NCBI GenBank assembly: GCA_030674155.1
Contig: CM060323.1
Coordinates: forward strand, 40,003,614-40,067,613
Direction: 5' to 3'
DNA: 64,000 bases
DNA from: Stramonita haemastoma
Lineage: Eukaryota; Mollusca; Gastropoda; Neogastropoda; Muricidae
Position numbers and translations under genes: made by a program. Positions 1-23,999 of the stretch are shown piece after piece. The notes beneath the pieces were generated by a model. The model ran no database searches and was not told the DNA's origin. It worked only from the letters and a program-made list of their open reading frames with translations. How positions within the stretch are numbered: the stretch's first letter is position 1; each line of letters starts with the position of its first letter.

Positions 1-35
1 GTCCAACGCCCTAACCACTAGACTACAGCGGTGGC
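1..35 (-). repeat. SINE-A fragment, tRNA-like head, cut by window edge
   Basis: The first 35 bases match the head end of the SINE copies at 3363-3652 and 57019-57314. Read on the minus strand they carry the A-box-like TAGTCTAGTGG followed by GTTAGGGCGTTGGAC. The rest of the element lies outside the window. Confidence 0.7.
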
Positions 36-655
36 TGTGAAATCCTGAAAGATGTGAACAAATGGTCACTGTTTTCAGTCAGGAGGTCCATTCATTTCTG
101 TCAAGCATTTTGTTCTAAAGGGATATGATTTTTTGATACAAAAAAAATTAGCAGTGAAGAAGAAATCCTGGTGACACACTTGTAACTTTTACACAGTCAC
201 TTTTTTATGATAAGTTTTGAAGTGCAAAGTTAAAAAATAAATTACATTTAAAAAAAGAAAACTGCTATTCTAATATGTTACAATGGCTAAAGCACCTGCA
301 AATGTGTGGAGATTAGCACACAGCTATTTCTGTGCATTTTAAGACCTGGTCTTTAAGTAATCTTTTGCATACAACAGATGGACAACTCAGACTCGGCGAT
401 GAAGGCAGCTGTACACTGCAGGTCTTCTGAGTCATGGTAGAGTTTCTTGGCCACTGTGATGGGGTCAGGCCAGATCCCTTTTCAGAGTGCATCATGTAGT
501 GTGCAGGATTGCATCACATGTTCTTGCTGCCAGTCTTGCAAAGGCACTGCTCTATATAGCCTGTAGGAAATGTGTTTTTGAGTAAGTAATCAAAACGTAG
601 AAGTTTTGCATAGGTGTGAGGTGTCTAAGGGCAGTGGTGTGATGACTGTCAACAG
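36..655. other. Intron upstream of first visible exon
   Basis: AT-rich sequence with no recognisable domain or repeat. It ends in a splice acceptor (CTGTCAACAG) at 655 that leads into the first supported exon, so it is read as intron of the AHI1-like gene. Confidence 0.45.
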
Positions 656-12063
<11,408 letters not shown>

Positions 12064-12387
12064 ACTGTGGGCTGAGTGTGTGTGGAGTACATCATACCAG
12101 GACTGACCTTCAGTTTGCTGATGCCTCTGTGTCAAGCGTGGACTGTGATGTGAACTGGCATTAACATGAAACAGACACAGGCATCACTTCAAAGCAGATC
12201 TGTTGTGTTAGGTTTTCTTCAAACTTTTTTGCCTCATGTACCTTCTGCAGACTACCTTTTTTTTCTTTTTTTTTTAAAACCTTCAAACATTCCAGTTGGA
12301 AGATCCTTTCTTTAGAATTGTTTCTGGACGACACGATTGTTTGTTTTCTTTGTAAGGTAAATAATGAAAAGTAGAATAGATTAGGTA

Positions 12388-12505
12388 AAAAAGGTAAAGG
12401 TGTCCCATAACCTATGTGGTCATAGGGGGATGAGGCATCAGAGACCTCAGCTTCTCAAGGGGCCAGCATGTTGAGGGCGGCACCCATCTCCTCTCCCTTG
12501 CTATA
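12388..12505 (-). repeat. SINE-B, 5'-truncated fragment
   Basis: The tail half of SINE-B, inverted: GTGTCCCATAACCTATGTGG through CCTCAGCTTCTC to CCCATCTCCTCTCCC. It is inside the probable 3' UTR. Confidence 0.85.
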
Positions 12506-12975
12506 GTATAGCATACACTTGTAAATAACTTTATCTCAGCTGTAGAATTATTTATAAGGGCAGAAATTGTAGATTTTGTAAATAATGTTTAATTTACTTA
12601 ATATTTTATGTATTCCATATTTTTGGGGGGGGATTTTAAAATTCTCTACACATCATTCCATAGATATTAGTTCAGAATATAATACCCATTTTAAAAGTTG
12701 AGTACTTGTTTGTGACCAATGTACTATAGCTAAATGAAAAGTGGCAAGATGTCTTGTATTAGGAAGACTGTGTGGATTACCAGAAAGTATTACACCAATG
12801 CTTGCTTCTGACAGAACTGTTACAATTCATGTATGCTATGAAACCAAATGAAGGTAAGATCAGCTTGTTTGGGAGCAGTGTAGGTAGGAATATGAAAGTG
12901 AGGTGTCCTTGTTGATTGTGCTATATAAGTGCTGTTGTCCCTCTTTTTCTCTGCGTTATTTTTCTACCAGTCTTC

Positions 12976-12978
<3 letters not shown>

Positions 12979-13025
<47 letters not shown>
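12979..13025. repeat. (TG)n microsatellite
   Basis: A clean TG array of about 45 bp in the probable 3' UTR. Confidence 0.95.
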
Positions 13026-13026
<1 letters not shown>

Positions 13027-14574
13027 TGCCTGAGAATATATGTGGAAGGTATGTGTGCGCAAACCTACATGAGAACACTTTACTGCTGTTAATGGTATAA
13101 TCGATAGCAAATACTCCGAGGGTTTGTTGTTAGAGAATTGTACATATATACTGTTGAACAGTCAGAACTTTATTTTTCAAAAACAGCTCGTTCAGTGAAA
13201 CAGATTTTTCATTTGTATTGGGTTGTATGAATAATTTTGCATTTTGAAAGGTGGTTTTGTTTCAAAGTTTTGGCTGTGCATTTGAACTGACCAGTTAAAA
13301 TTGTGACAACATTCCGTCAATGTGTCAGTCCTCACTGACAGTGACTTCAGTTGAAAGTAATGTTTGTTGTATATACATAGGCTCGTGCATTTTTTACAAG
13401 TCCTTTTTGGTCAGCATTTCTACATTTTTGGTTTTCGGTTTAGAAGTCATGTGGAATCCATTTTCTGCGAAATCCTTGCCTCAGTTAAAATGGCTTAAAG
13501 GAACCAAAAGTTTATTTCTTACAACAGAAAGTGAATGTCTGTGGGTTTTTTCCATTTAAAATGTGTAAGTGGATAACTTAAACACTCAGAAATAATTCCC
13601 ATCCTCCTACATCTGATTATGGAATCTCATTTTGTGCCTTACTTTTCCTGGTTACTATTTCGAGAATATATGTACATATTTGCTGATTCTTAAAGAAAAA
13701 AAAAAAACTAGCAAAAATGAAAACCAGGTGAACATAATTATTCAACTATTCATGGGGGATAAACATTGTGAAATCAAAAGGAACAGCCCAAAGAACCATT
13801 CATCAGTCTGAGCTGAATGTTTGTCATCTTTATCATGGACCCACCAACCCCAGCCCACAACCTTGTCAAGCTTTTTTTTCTCCCAAGTGCTGCGTCCATG
13901 ACTTTTGGTAGTGGTGTTTTATGGTCTTTATAAATGATAATTTTTCCATTTATTCATACATAAAATGCCAGTCTGTTGGAATGTTTTTTCTGCTTACATC
14001 TGAAAGGACCTGTAAAAGTGTATCATAATCCTGTAACCTCTCTCACATTTTTGTGTATATTTTTAATGGTGTTAAATTATCCTCTTTGTGTTTATTTTTA
14101 AAGGCTTTGTGTGGTTTTTGTTTTTTTTAATTTCTTTTCAGTTCCAAGAGTTTGATTATCGTCTAGTCCGACTTTGAAAGTGTAAATTGCAAAATGTATA
14201 AATTAGAAAACATATCAGTTTGGAAATGTAAGCCATTTGTTTATATAGGTATTAAACTTAAAGTCTTGTTTAAGTTGTATGTGGTTGTGAAAACTTCATA
14301 TTTCATCCGTAGTAGGTTGGTGTTTTATATAGGCCAGTCATTGGGGAAACATTGTTTTTTGTTCTAGTTCATTACTGTTTCGTTCTTTTTTATTTGTTGA
14401 TCTAGACAGTCACAGGGAGATATTGTTATTTGTTTTAGTTCATTAGTGTTTCATTATTTTTTTATTTGTTGCTTTAGATATAAAGACAGTTTTTAAAAAT
14501 AATCTGTTAAACTTTTCTCTTTTTAGCAGAACTTTTTATTTTAATCTTGATATTTTTTGTTAGCAAGAACTTTT

Positions 14575-14580
14575 AATAAA
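14575..14580 (+). promoter_or_regulatory. Polyadenylation signal AATAAA
   Basis: Canonical hexamer in TTTTAATAAAAG, the first strong one seen downstream of the stop. Further AATAAA hexamers lie at 15411 and 15594. Confidence 0.45.
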
Positions 14581-14600
14581 AGAAAATCTTATTCATTCCT

Positions 14601-15780
14601 CTTTATCCTATAAAATGTCTTACTCCTCTGTCTTGCAATGCTGCCTCTTTTGAGAACGACCCTTATGAAAGGTTTTATTCCTATTTGATTTCAGTTACCA
14701 CTTGAGTTTGAAAGTAGTCTTGCCAGACTTTGAGAGAGTATGTTACAAATGTATAAATTACAAACGGTACAAATCAAAATACCTGGCAGTGTGTAAAACT
14801 CTTTGGAATATATTGGCCATGGATTTACATAGATGTAAACCGGTTTCTTCTTGTCTGAGAAGATTTTTGTTTAACAAACTTGATACATTTTTCATATGTT
14901 ACTACCTCTTTCTGTCACATATGCAGATCATCTAAGTGACAGTTTTGAGCTGTAGTCAGGATGAGCTAGGTCAAGACAGCTTCCTAGTCTTTGCCCTGTA
15001 TAGTTTGATAATGTCATCTTAGTCTTCGTCTGATGAATCTTATATCATTTATTACTTGTTCGTATTGACACCCCTGAGTAGTCTGTGATATGTAAATAAT
15101 GAATTATATTATAACCGTGGTGCATGGATACTTATGATAAATTAAATACGCTCAGGTTGTGCCAAATGCATAGGCATTAAGCAGCTGTTATCCTTGCAGC
15201 CTCTGTGTCTGCCTTATATGTATGTATGTATGTATGTATGTACCTGTACAAATAACACACTAAATGTATATGTTGTAAAGTTGAATGTAATGCCGGTCAG
15301 TTTTATAGAAAGACGAAAAGTACTTGGTTTTGGTTGATGTTACTTGTTTTATAAATTATGATAACATTAATAATAATAACGCTTTAACCTGTAAAAATAC
15401 CCGCAAAACAAATAAATCATGATTAAGCAATGTGGTTTGGAAAATACGTAGATGCAGAAATTCATATACACATCTCAGAGAAATCCATACATACAGATGC
15501 TTACTTTTAGCTACTTTCCTACATCAGTCACAGCTCTTCATGATATTAATTTATACCAAGTGTTAGTCATCATCAGGATATTTTCAGGGATAGAATAAAT
15601 CTTTTTGTAGTTTTTTTTCCTTTAGTGTTTGCATTTTAGTCTCCTAGGGAAGTACCTTTGGGTAAAGAATATTCAGCAAATGATATACCATGTTCTTTTA
15701 TGACATCTGTTTAGCAGAAGTTTTACTAGCTGCATAACCTTGAGTACATGTGAGACATTGAATGCATGCTTTGTATTCAA
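14601..15780. other. Unique AT-rich DNA
   Basis: Contains a short TATG array (15216-15241) and two more AATAAA hexamers. No gene or repeat family recognised. It may be distal 3' UTR or intergenic. Confidence 0.4.
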
Positions 15781-15784
15781 CATA

Positions 15785-15798
15785 TACACATGCACGCA

Positions 15799-15839
<41 letters not shown>

Positions 15840-15865
15840 ACACTCACACGCATGCACGCACGCAT

Positions 15866-15928
<63 letters not shown>

Positions 15929-15954
15929 TACACACACATACAACACACACGCAC

Positions 15955-16040
<86 letters not shown>
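15785..16040. repeat. Large (CA)n microsatellite
   Basis: About 250 bp of CA in three blocks with GCATGCACGCACGCATGT and TACATAC interruptions. Confidence 0.97.
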
Positions 16041-16610
16041 CACATGAATTGCATTTGAAGTAGTGTTTTACACTTTATTTCATTCACCAAAAGTCCCCTG
16101 CATGTGACATACATGTACAGAATGCACTTGTCGAATAACATATCTAGGATGGCAGCCAACTTCAGTTTTATCATTATGTCAGTCACATTTTTAAAACAGA
16201 TCTGTGGCATTGGCAGAAATGAAGAATTCACTTTAAAATTATTATGGAATCATAATCTCTTTGGAACACATACTAAATAGCACCCAAGTATTAAGTAGAT
16301 ATGATTTTCGTTATGTTTGTTAGAGAGTTTCTGTCCAAGTAAAATGCCATAAACAAAATATTATGCTGACTATGCATTAAAAAGGATACTATTCAATGTG
16401 TGGTGTCTGAAGTGTTTATGTGTGGATGTGAACTCAAAAGTGAACGCTTTTCCTCCTTAGATTGAATAATTTGTTGTTCTGGTAATGTGCAAAATGTAAA
16501 CATATTTCAGGGGGGTTTCTCCTCTGGCACACATAATTATATACAAGCCATACACTGGATGCATAAGTGCATATAAAAAAAACCTCTTACACAAAGTACA
16601 TAGCAATGTG
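16041..16610. other. Unique AT-rich DNA
   Basis: No coding signal or repeat family seen. Confidence 0.4.
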
Positions 16611-16614
16611 TGTG

Positions 16615-16656
16615 TGGGGGGGGGGGGGGGGTGCACATACACACACACACATTCTG

Positions 16657-16722
<66 letters not shown>
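16615..16722. repeat. G-run plus (CA)n microsatellite
   Basis: More than ten consecutive G, then CA arrays split by TCTGTCTCTCTCTC. Confidence 0.95.
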
Positions 16723-16724
<2 letters not shown>

Positions 16725-16739
16725 TTTTTACCCACCTTC

Positions 16740-17075
16740 AAGGTAGCCACATTCCGACTTTGGGGATGGTGTCTAAACACAAAACTGGTGTACACATATT
16801 TTTGTTCATGGTTTTTTTTATAGTTTGTCATCTGTTCCTACCAGCAAAAAATGGCCTACTCTTTTGAAAGACAGAATGAGTTTTTTGATATGTGCGCAAG
16901 ATGTTCTGCTTGTATTTTCACACAGGGCCTTGGTGTACTGTCTCATTGGCACAACATTTGGGGGAGTGGAAACAGAAATTACGCTTACTTACTCCAGGGT
17001 AAAATTCCATGACACTGGTGTCACCCTGGTGACTCAATTCTGGGCTGTCAGATCACGAGCACAACTGAATTACGG
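16740..17075 (-). repeat. SINE-C, diverged copy
   Basis: Starts with GGTAGCCACATTCCGACTTT, a motif also seen at 23370, 23895 and 26090. It then has the SINE-C core ATGGCCTACTCTTTTGAAAG and a decayed head near 17040-17070. Confidence 0.7.
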
Positions 17076-17199
17076 GATCTTAAACATGCATATCTGATCT
17101 TCTGCATGTGTATGTACACTAAGGGAATTAAGGCACTAGCAGGTCTGTACTTGAAGTTGACCTGGGACATTGTAAAAATCCCCAGCCTTAATTTCCAGA

Positions 17200-17295
17200 C
17201 TCTGCTGAGATTCAAATCCATGTCCCCAAATGGCCCATGGACCTATAGGATTGAAGTTGAGCAGTCTTAACCACTCAGCTACAGCATCTATCAAC
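17200..17295 (-). repeat. SINE-E head, tRNA-Leu/Ser-like
   Basis: The minus strand reads GCTGTAGCTGAGTGGTTAAG (A-box-like) and, after an extended arm, GGATTTGAATCTC (B-box-like). The separation is longer than in a normal tRNA gene, so this is a SINE head rather than a functional tRNA. Confidence 0.55.
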
Positions 17296-17588
17296 CCAAA
17301 ACTAAGAAGTGCCTAAAGACTATGACCAATGGTCAGTAGCACTGTCATTTGTGGTATCCCTGAAGTCTGATCTTAAGAAAAAGAAGCTCATACAACAGCA
17401 GCACTGAAATTCTCCACACTTCAAATACTGGACAGACTTTACCAAATCAAACCTGAATATAGACAAACGCATTTCAGACATTTTGTACAGGTGAGAATGT
17501 TCCACACACAATAATCAGAGCTCTCCAAAAAAGCCACTAGTCAGTTACCTCTGACAATGGCAATATCAGAGCTGTCATAGGGTAAAAT

Positions 17589-17875
17589 GGTAAAGGTGTC
17601 CTGTAACATGTGGTCATAGGGGAGCAAGGCACCAGAGACCTCAGCTTCTCCAGGGGCCAGCATATTGAAGGCAGCGCCCATCTCCTCTCCCTCGCTGCTT
17701 TACCTTCCCTGGCCCTAAAGAGGGCAGGTACCCATTTACAGCTGGGCGAACTGGGAGACTGTACTGAAGACAAGGTGCGCAAACGGCCATCCATCCAATT
17801 GGTAACCACCCTCGATGCTGCTTAACCTTGGCTGGAGGAAAGCGAGTGCTGTGGCCACTGTGCTATCCTGTCCCC
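17589..17875 (-). repeat. SINE-B, complete copy
   Basis: Inverted full copy. On the minus strand it reads GGGACAGGATAGCACAGTGG, then GTTAAGCAGCATCGAG and GGTTACCAATTGGATGG (5S-like), then the standard body. Confidence 0.88.
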
Positions 17876-18089
17876 TAATGCTGTCATGCTGCTTGAATTG
17901 TAATGCTAGAGATGAACTATCGTGTCACACACTCTTCCCTGCAGAACGTTGAGCCTATCTCTGGAGTCTTCAGTCCAAACAGAGAGGCCATACCTCTCAG
18001 GAGATTGCACAAGAATTTCGAAGAAAGAACACCAAAAGAAATATGTTGATGTCGCAATGAACCTCTTCCCCTTTTGCTGTTCACCAATC

Positions 18090-18530
18090 ATCATCATCAT
18101 CATCACCATCAGTCCCTTGCCCCAAATCAGTCATTAGTGGGACACAATGGGTGTGTTGGCCTTTTTTTTCTAGCTGTCTTTCAGCTGTTCACATGGCTAT
18201 TGCTATGCCAAGGTAGGTCCATTCTTTGTCATTCTCTGTCTAGCCCTTATGCCCCTGTGTTTTCCTCTCTCGAATGTCCTCTTCAGGATAGTCTTGTCAA
18301 GATAGCTGTGACATGATGAGACCAAACCATGCAAGCTTTCTTCTCTTTACAACAGCCAGAAGGGGTTTCTGTGGCCCATCTTTTTTTGGGGGGTAAGGTC
18401 TTGTCAAACTGACCAATTGTCCTGGGAGTCGGTCACAAGAAGCCTTCTCAAGATGTTTATTTCAAAGGCTTGAATAGTCTCTTCCAGTTCTGCTGTCAAG
18501 GTCTAGAATTCACGCATTTAACATGAGGAT
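18090..18530 (-). pseudogene. Decayed LINE C-terminal fragment
   Basis: The minus strand gives LTAELEETIQAFEINILRRL near 18500 and PLLAVVKRRKLAWFG near 18340, both typical of the C-terminus after the reverse transcriptase in endonuclease-type LINEs. They are followed by GQGTD near 18110. Several stops and shifts mean it is not coding. Confidence 0.7.
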
Positions 18531-18905
18531 GAAAGTAGCGAGTGAAGAGCCATCTAGAAAGTCATTTTCAGACCAGATAGAGATGGCAGCCCTGTTGGGC
18601 AAAATCCCCCCGTCTCTGCTTGTTTTGTATTCCCTACTCAAGGAAGGGAAGAGGGGGGGGGGGGCAAGATTCTGATGTTATATGTGTTGCTTCATAATCC
18701 TTCTGAAACTTTTCTTTTTTCCCATATATTTATGTAGATCCTCACACATGAATCTGATCAAATATTTTGTATCTTACATACATTTTATAATATAATATAT
18801 TTCATATATTATATGAAACAGTACTATTATTTTGAATTAAGAACCTACAGCAAATTACCAAGAATGACATCGTGTTGTACAAAGTGACTGGAACCCAAAG
18901 ATAGG
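18531..18905. other. Spacer between two LINE remnants
   Basis: Contains a G-run (18651-18664) and an AT-rich palindromic stretch (TATAATATAATATATTTCAT). Nothing coding. Confidence 0.4.
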
Positions 18906-21900
18906 AGTAGATGCCTACAAAGACTGGGAGGGCATTTGTGGACCACACTGCAACAAAAAAACATATGCAAGAGACTTGAGACTTCTGCTTTTCACTTCTT
19001 CATTAGTGATGCGATCTCTGCATGATATGGCAAGGAGTTTGCAAAAGTATCTCATCTCTGTTGCCTGCATCCTTCTTTCAATGTCTGCTGTTATGGTCCA
19101 TGTTTCACATGTGCACAAAAATATGGACATAATCAGGAATGCATCAGTCTGATCTTGAAGCTGATGGCAATGTTCTTGCTTTCCAGAGGACTTTAAGTTT
19201 GGTCATTGCAGCTGTGGTCTGGGCTATCCTGGAGAGAATTTCATGTTTTGATCCTTCATCTGATACTATCGCTCCCAGATATTTGAAGTTATGGACAGTC
19301 CCAATTTTCTTACCATCTATAATCATGTCATTGCTGATGCCATTGGCACTATTTGTCATCAGCTGGGTTTTCTCTGCACTGATCTGCATGCCATATGCTG
19401 ATGAGGCTTCATAAAGGGAATTTACCATGCTGACTTGGTCTTGCTATTCTCCAGCTAGGCCATCGATGTCATCGGCAAAACGTAAGCTTATGATTGTCCT
19501 GCCTCCAATACTAACTGTTCCCTCATGATTTTCAAGTGCATCAGCCATTATTCTTTTTAAGAAGATACTGAAGAGGGTGGGAGAGAGCAGACATCCTTGG
19601 TGGACTCCAAATGTGGTTCGGAACCAATCTCCTATGTTGTTGTTGTTGGCATTGATGTTATACAGCCTCATGGTTGCCCAGGGAGCTGCATGCCAGACTC
19701 TGTCAAACGCCTTCTTAAAGTCCACAAAGACGTGGTAAAGATCTTGTTGGTGTTGCAAGTATTTCTCACAGAGTATTCTAAGATTGAAAAGTTGTTTTGT
19801 TGTGCTCTGTCCTTCTTTGAACCCTGCCTGCTCGTTTTTGATGATCTCCTCAATTTGAGGCTTTAGTCTGTTCAGGAGGATTCTTAGCATTACTTTACTT
19901 GGATGGCTGGTTAGGCTAAAAGTACGGTAGTTTTGGCAGAGTTGTAAGTTGCCTTTCTCCAGGAGAGTGATAATCAGGGACTGTCCAAGGTGTTGGGCAC
20001 TCCCCTGTCATCCATTTCTTATTGCAGATATAGTAAGTAACACCTCTATCATGGTCTCTCATCCTGCCTGGACCAGTTCTGATGGAATGTTGTCCACTCC
20101 TGCTGACTTCCCTCTTTTTAGTGATTCTATTGCACTTTCAACTTCTTCCCATAGGATGGGGTAGCTGCTGTTGTTGGTTGGTGGAGGGACATCTAGCACC
20201 TTGGGGTCTCCTGTTGTGTGAGTGTACAGCTCCAAGCAGTACTCAGTCTACCTCTTTAAAGTATCTTGATCTTTTGTGAGACATTTCCATGCTTTGTCTT
20301 GGATGGTAGTAGTTTTCCCTTGTTTTGAGCTTGTCAGTTCTTTCATAAGCAGGTAAGCTTTCTTGCTGTTGTTTTTCTGCGTGTTTTCTTTGATAGCTTT
20401 GCATTGTTCTTCAATCCATGTCTCCATTGCTTTTCTCATTGTTTTTTTTTAAAAAAAACTTGTTGATTGCTTTCTCTGTATAATATTGCACCTTCTGCCT
20501 CTTTCTGTTTTTGCTTCAGTTCTCTGCGTTTGTCGTACTGCTTCAGTATGTCTTCTGTGACCCAAGGCTTTTTGGTTGGCCAGCGTTTGCTGAGGATGCT
20601 GCTAGCTGTTTCAGTCACTGCAGTGTTAAAGCTGTTAATCAAGGTGTCTACTTCATGTACTGGTTGTCCAGAAGAAAGAGTGGGGCAAATTTTCTTCCTG
20701 TGGTAGTTTTCTGCTACGGTTGGGTCCCTTAGTCTGTCAAGATTGAATTTTATTTCTTAAATTGCCCTGTTTCTTAATACTCTTGAGGGGGAGTCTAAAT
20801 GTCATCATCACAAGCTCATGATCACTTCCTATGTCTGCTCATGGAAAACTCTGGTCTTTGCAATATTGACACTGATTGACATGTGTTTGACTATGATGTA
20901 GTCAATTTGATTGTGGCGATCTCCTCCTGGGCTGTGCCATGTCCAATATCTAGATGATTTGTGTGGACCAAATGTGTTCACCACCTTCAGGTTGTTGAGA
21001 CTGGCAAATTCTAAGAGCCTCAAACCTCTTTCATTGGTCTCAGGTTGTAATATTTTCCACTTATCCCCTTACCAGTTCTTGCTTGCCTCTACTCCTTTTT
21101 TTGCATTCCAGTCACCTTGAACTACAATGATGTCTTTCTTTGACGTCTGGTCTTTGACCTCTTGCAGTTGATTGTAGAAGTCTTCAATGTCCTTGTCATC
21201 ACAGTTTATTGTAGGAGCTCATGCTTGTATGATGGTGATGTTAAAAGGTGCAGCCCTCAGACGGATGGTAATGAGTTGGCTGGAGACTGGTTGACACCCT
21301 ATGATGGTATTCACAGTGTCTTTGTGGATGAGGAATCCAACCCCATGTTCATGTTTGTCTTCACTGTCACTGAAGTCGAGTTTGTGGCCTTCAGGGGTAG
21401 AGGTTTCATCTGCATTTTCTCATTTTGTATAAGAGTTCTTTTACTTTTCCTGGAACTGTCAGTGATCTTATGTTCCATGTGCCAATTGTGATGTTGTTTC
21501 TGGCACGTAGTCCTGCTGGTCAGCAACAGATGGCATGGTCCTTGAACCGGGCGATGACTGAGCCAGTATGGAAGCAGCATTGGTTTTCTTCATCATGTTG
21601 TGACTCTTGGGCAGTGTTGCAAGGTGGAGCCCATCCTTCTCCATGCCAGGCCACAGCCGATGTCCTCCATCAAGGTGGTTCACCTTGGCCTTGAACACAT
21701 AGCCGTTGAGGTTCCAGGAACTTTATCACCCTTGGCCAGTAACTTGCAATGTGGAAGTTATACGCCCAGTGATGCAGTGTTAACATCACCTTCTCACATA
21801 GTTTAGCATGCCTGCTGAGGTGTGGTCCCAGGGTGTGGCGCTTGGAGCCAACACGTGAGAGATTCAGGAGATGGATGAGGACCAGTGATGCCTGTCCACC

Positions 21901-22080
21901 CTACCAGGTAGAGTGCAGCAGCCAGCCAGACATCATAGGTACCACCTTAACCAGAACCCCCTACACTCCGAAGAACTTGTGTACTGGTTTGAAAAACAGA
22001 AAAGAAAAGAACGCCTTAGCTGAAGAATGTGTCAGTCTCACCATCTTGCATAAGGGACAGCAGATCCCTAACACGGAATA
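18906..22080 (-). pseudogene. Near-full-length LINE, endonuclease plus reverse transcriptase, broken (LINE-2 copy)
   Basis: Read right to left. An N-terminal region lies near 21500. The apurinic-type endonuclease follows, with VVQGDWNAK near 21130 and YWTWHSPGGDRHNQIDYII near 20930. Next come a linker (KKPWVTEDILKQYDKRREL) and reverse transcriptase with EEQAGF-type motif (NEQAGFKEGQSTTKQLFNLR), FVDFKKAFDRVWH (motif A), GVHQGCLLSPTLF (motif B) and LRFADDIDGLAG (catalytic FADD). After these are NFKYLGAIVSDEGS and SIFLCTCETWTITADIERRM. Several frameshifts and stops split it, and a segment between YNINAN and NNIGDWF appears deleted. The 3' end is lost at about 18906. It is a non-LTR retrotransposon of the endonuclease class; the clade is not assigned. 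Confidence 0.88.
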
Positions 22081-22374
22081 GGTGTAAGACAGAAGCATGC
22101 GCTTTGCCACAGTTGCATGCTCTCCACAACATCTGTGTCTACCTTGGCTGAATGTGACCAGGATAGCTGCTACGGAGCACAGTAGGCCTGCCAGTGACAG
22201 TTCCCTCTTTTACAATTCGGTAATACAACCCTTCAAAAATATAGCATTGCCACTGGTGTGGTATCCATGTCAATGACAGACAATGCTTCATAGTAATTGT
22301 AATTACATGTGCTTGCTGTATGTCCATCAGTTCACGCCATAAACCTGATTGATTGATTAATTCATTGACTGACT
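22081..22374. other. Spacer right of the LINE
   Basis: No coding signal or repeat family recognised. Confidence 0.4.
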
Positions 22375-22500
22375 CTCTGTCTCTGTTTCTCTCTCTCAGT
22401 CTCTCTCTTTCTCTTTTTGTCCGTCTCTCTCCCCCTCTCTCAATGTCTCTGTGTGTCTGTCTCTCTCACCCTTTCTTCCTTTTCTTTGTTTCCCTGTCAC
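22375..22500. repeat. CT-rich low-complexity DNA
   Basis: Degenerate CTCT and TCTG tracts followed by GATT/AATC tetramer arrays at 22516-22560, which form an inverted repeat. Confidence 0.85.
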
Positions 22501-22554
22501 GTATTCCCTACTTAGAGATTGATTGATTGATTGATTCAATCAATCAATCAATCT

Positions 22555-22930
<376 letters not shown>

Positions 22931-23285
22931 AGTGTGGTAAATTTATGAGAAACCATGAAATAAATGATGATAAAGCTTCATCGTATTCATGGAAGTACAG
23001 AGAATTCATCACTTTCATGTGTAACACAGTACTTATTGAAAAGAAGAAGAAAAAAAAAGCCTTGTGGAATTTTCATCAGTTACGTTAAACACAGAGGTTG
23101 CATTATAGCAGTCACGTGTGGGGGTCTACACAAATCTATAGGGGGAAAAGTAGAGTTTTTAAAAGGATATTGCAGTGACACATATTTCATCAGGACCTCA
23201 CCCCCACACAAACCAGAAGCCTTGACAACACACGGACTGTTCAATAACAGTATCCACTTCCAACCCCAAAGAGCAACGCAGCTGC

Positions 23286-23303
23286 CCCCCCCCCCCCCCC
23301 CTC
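23286..23303. repeat. C-run
   Basis: More than fifteen consecutive C. Confidence 0.95.
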
Positions 23304-23397
23304 CCAGCCAGCACGACTATTATTTCAATTGCACCAGTTGTCCAAATAACTATGGCTACACTGTACATCCCCGAAGTCAGAATGCGGCTACCTAAAT

Positions 23398-23399
<2 letters not shown>

Positions 23400-23441
<42 letters not shown>

Positions 23442-23502
23442 TAGGTATGTGTGTGTGTAGGTATGTGTGTGTGTGTGTGTGTGTGTGTGAGGGGGGGGGG
23501 GG
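23400..23502. repeat. (TG)n microsatellite with G-run
   Basis: Two TG blocks separated by GTAGGTATG, ending in a G-run. Confidence 0.95.
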
Positions 23503-23524
23503 GCAGTCCCATATGCTAAAGTAT

Positions 23525-23925
23525 CATCATTGCTGAACCTCGGAGCTCTCTAGCTGAGGAGCGAAAACAAAAACACTGACACACGAAAGAAGGAAGATGA
23601 CAGAACGGCTAGGAAGTTTACTTGCCTAAGAAGTAAACCATGAGGTTCTGGGTTAGATCCAGTCTTGCCCTTTCTTGCCAGTTTGACAAGAAAATTAAAT
23701 CGAGCATCAAAGTCCTTTGGACGAGACTATAAACCAAGGCCCCGTGTGTAATTGCACGCAAAACATCTTGGGTACACGTTAAAATCCCGTTCCACTTTTA
23801 GGAAGAGTAGGCCGTTTCATGCCGATAGCATCGGGTGACAAAATTTCAAAAACGCATGCACACAGGTGTGGTGTTTAGACGCCATCCCCGAAGTTGGAAT
23901 GCGGCTACCGTACGTGTACAAAAAC
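23525..23925 (+). repeat. SINE-C-like composite, plus strand
   Basis: Starts with the GCTGAACCTCGGAGCTC motif. It continues with a tRNA-like GAGGTTCTGGGTTAGATCC and the SINE-C core in plus orientation (GGACGAGACTATAAACC, ACGTTAAAATCCCGTTCC). It ends with CCCGAAGTTGGAATGCGG. Confidence 0.7.
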
Positions 23926-23999
23926 TTTCCCACAAAAGCTTCCAGCTGCATCTAGGATTATAAATCTCAACTATGGAAGCAATGTCTACAAACTGAGCT

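Larger units (their letters stand above)
12064..14600 (+). other. Probable long 3' UTR of the AHI1-like gene
   Basis: The sequence after the stop is AT-rich and free of long CA arrays and full-length SINEs, unlike the surrounding DNA, which fits a transcribed tail. It ends near a canonical AATAAA. A later end at 15.4-15.6 kb is possible. Confidence 0.5.

Noticed and set aside
17200..17295. tRNA gene on the minus strand
   Set aside because: The A- and B-box-like parts are too far apart and the stems do not pair; it is a SINE head. The same holds for the heads of SINE-A and SINE-C.
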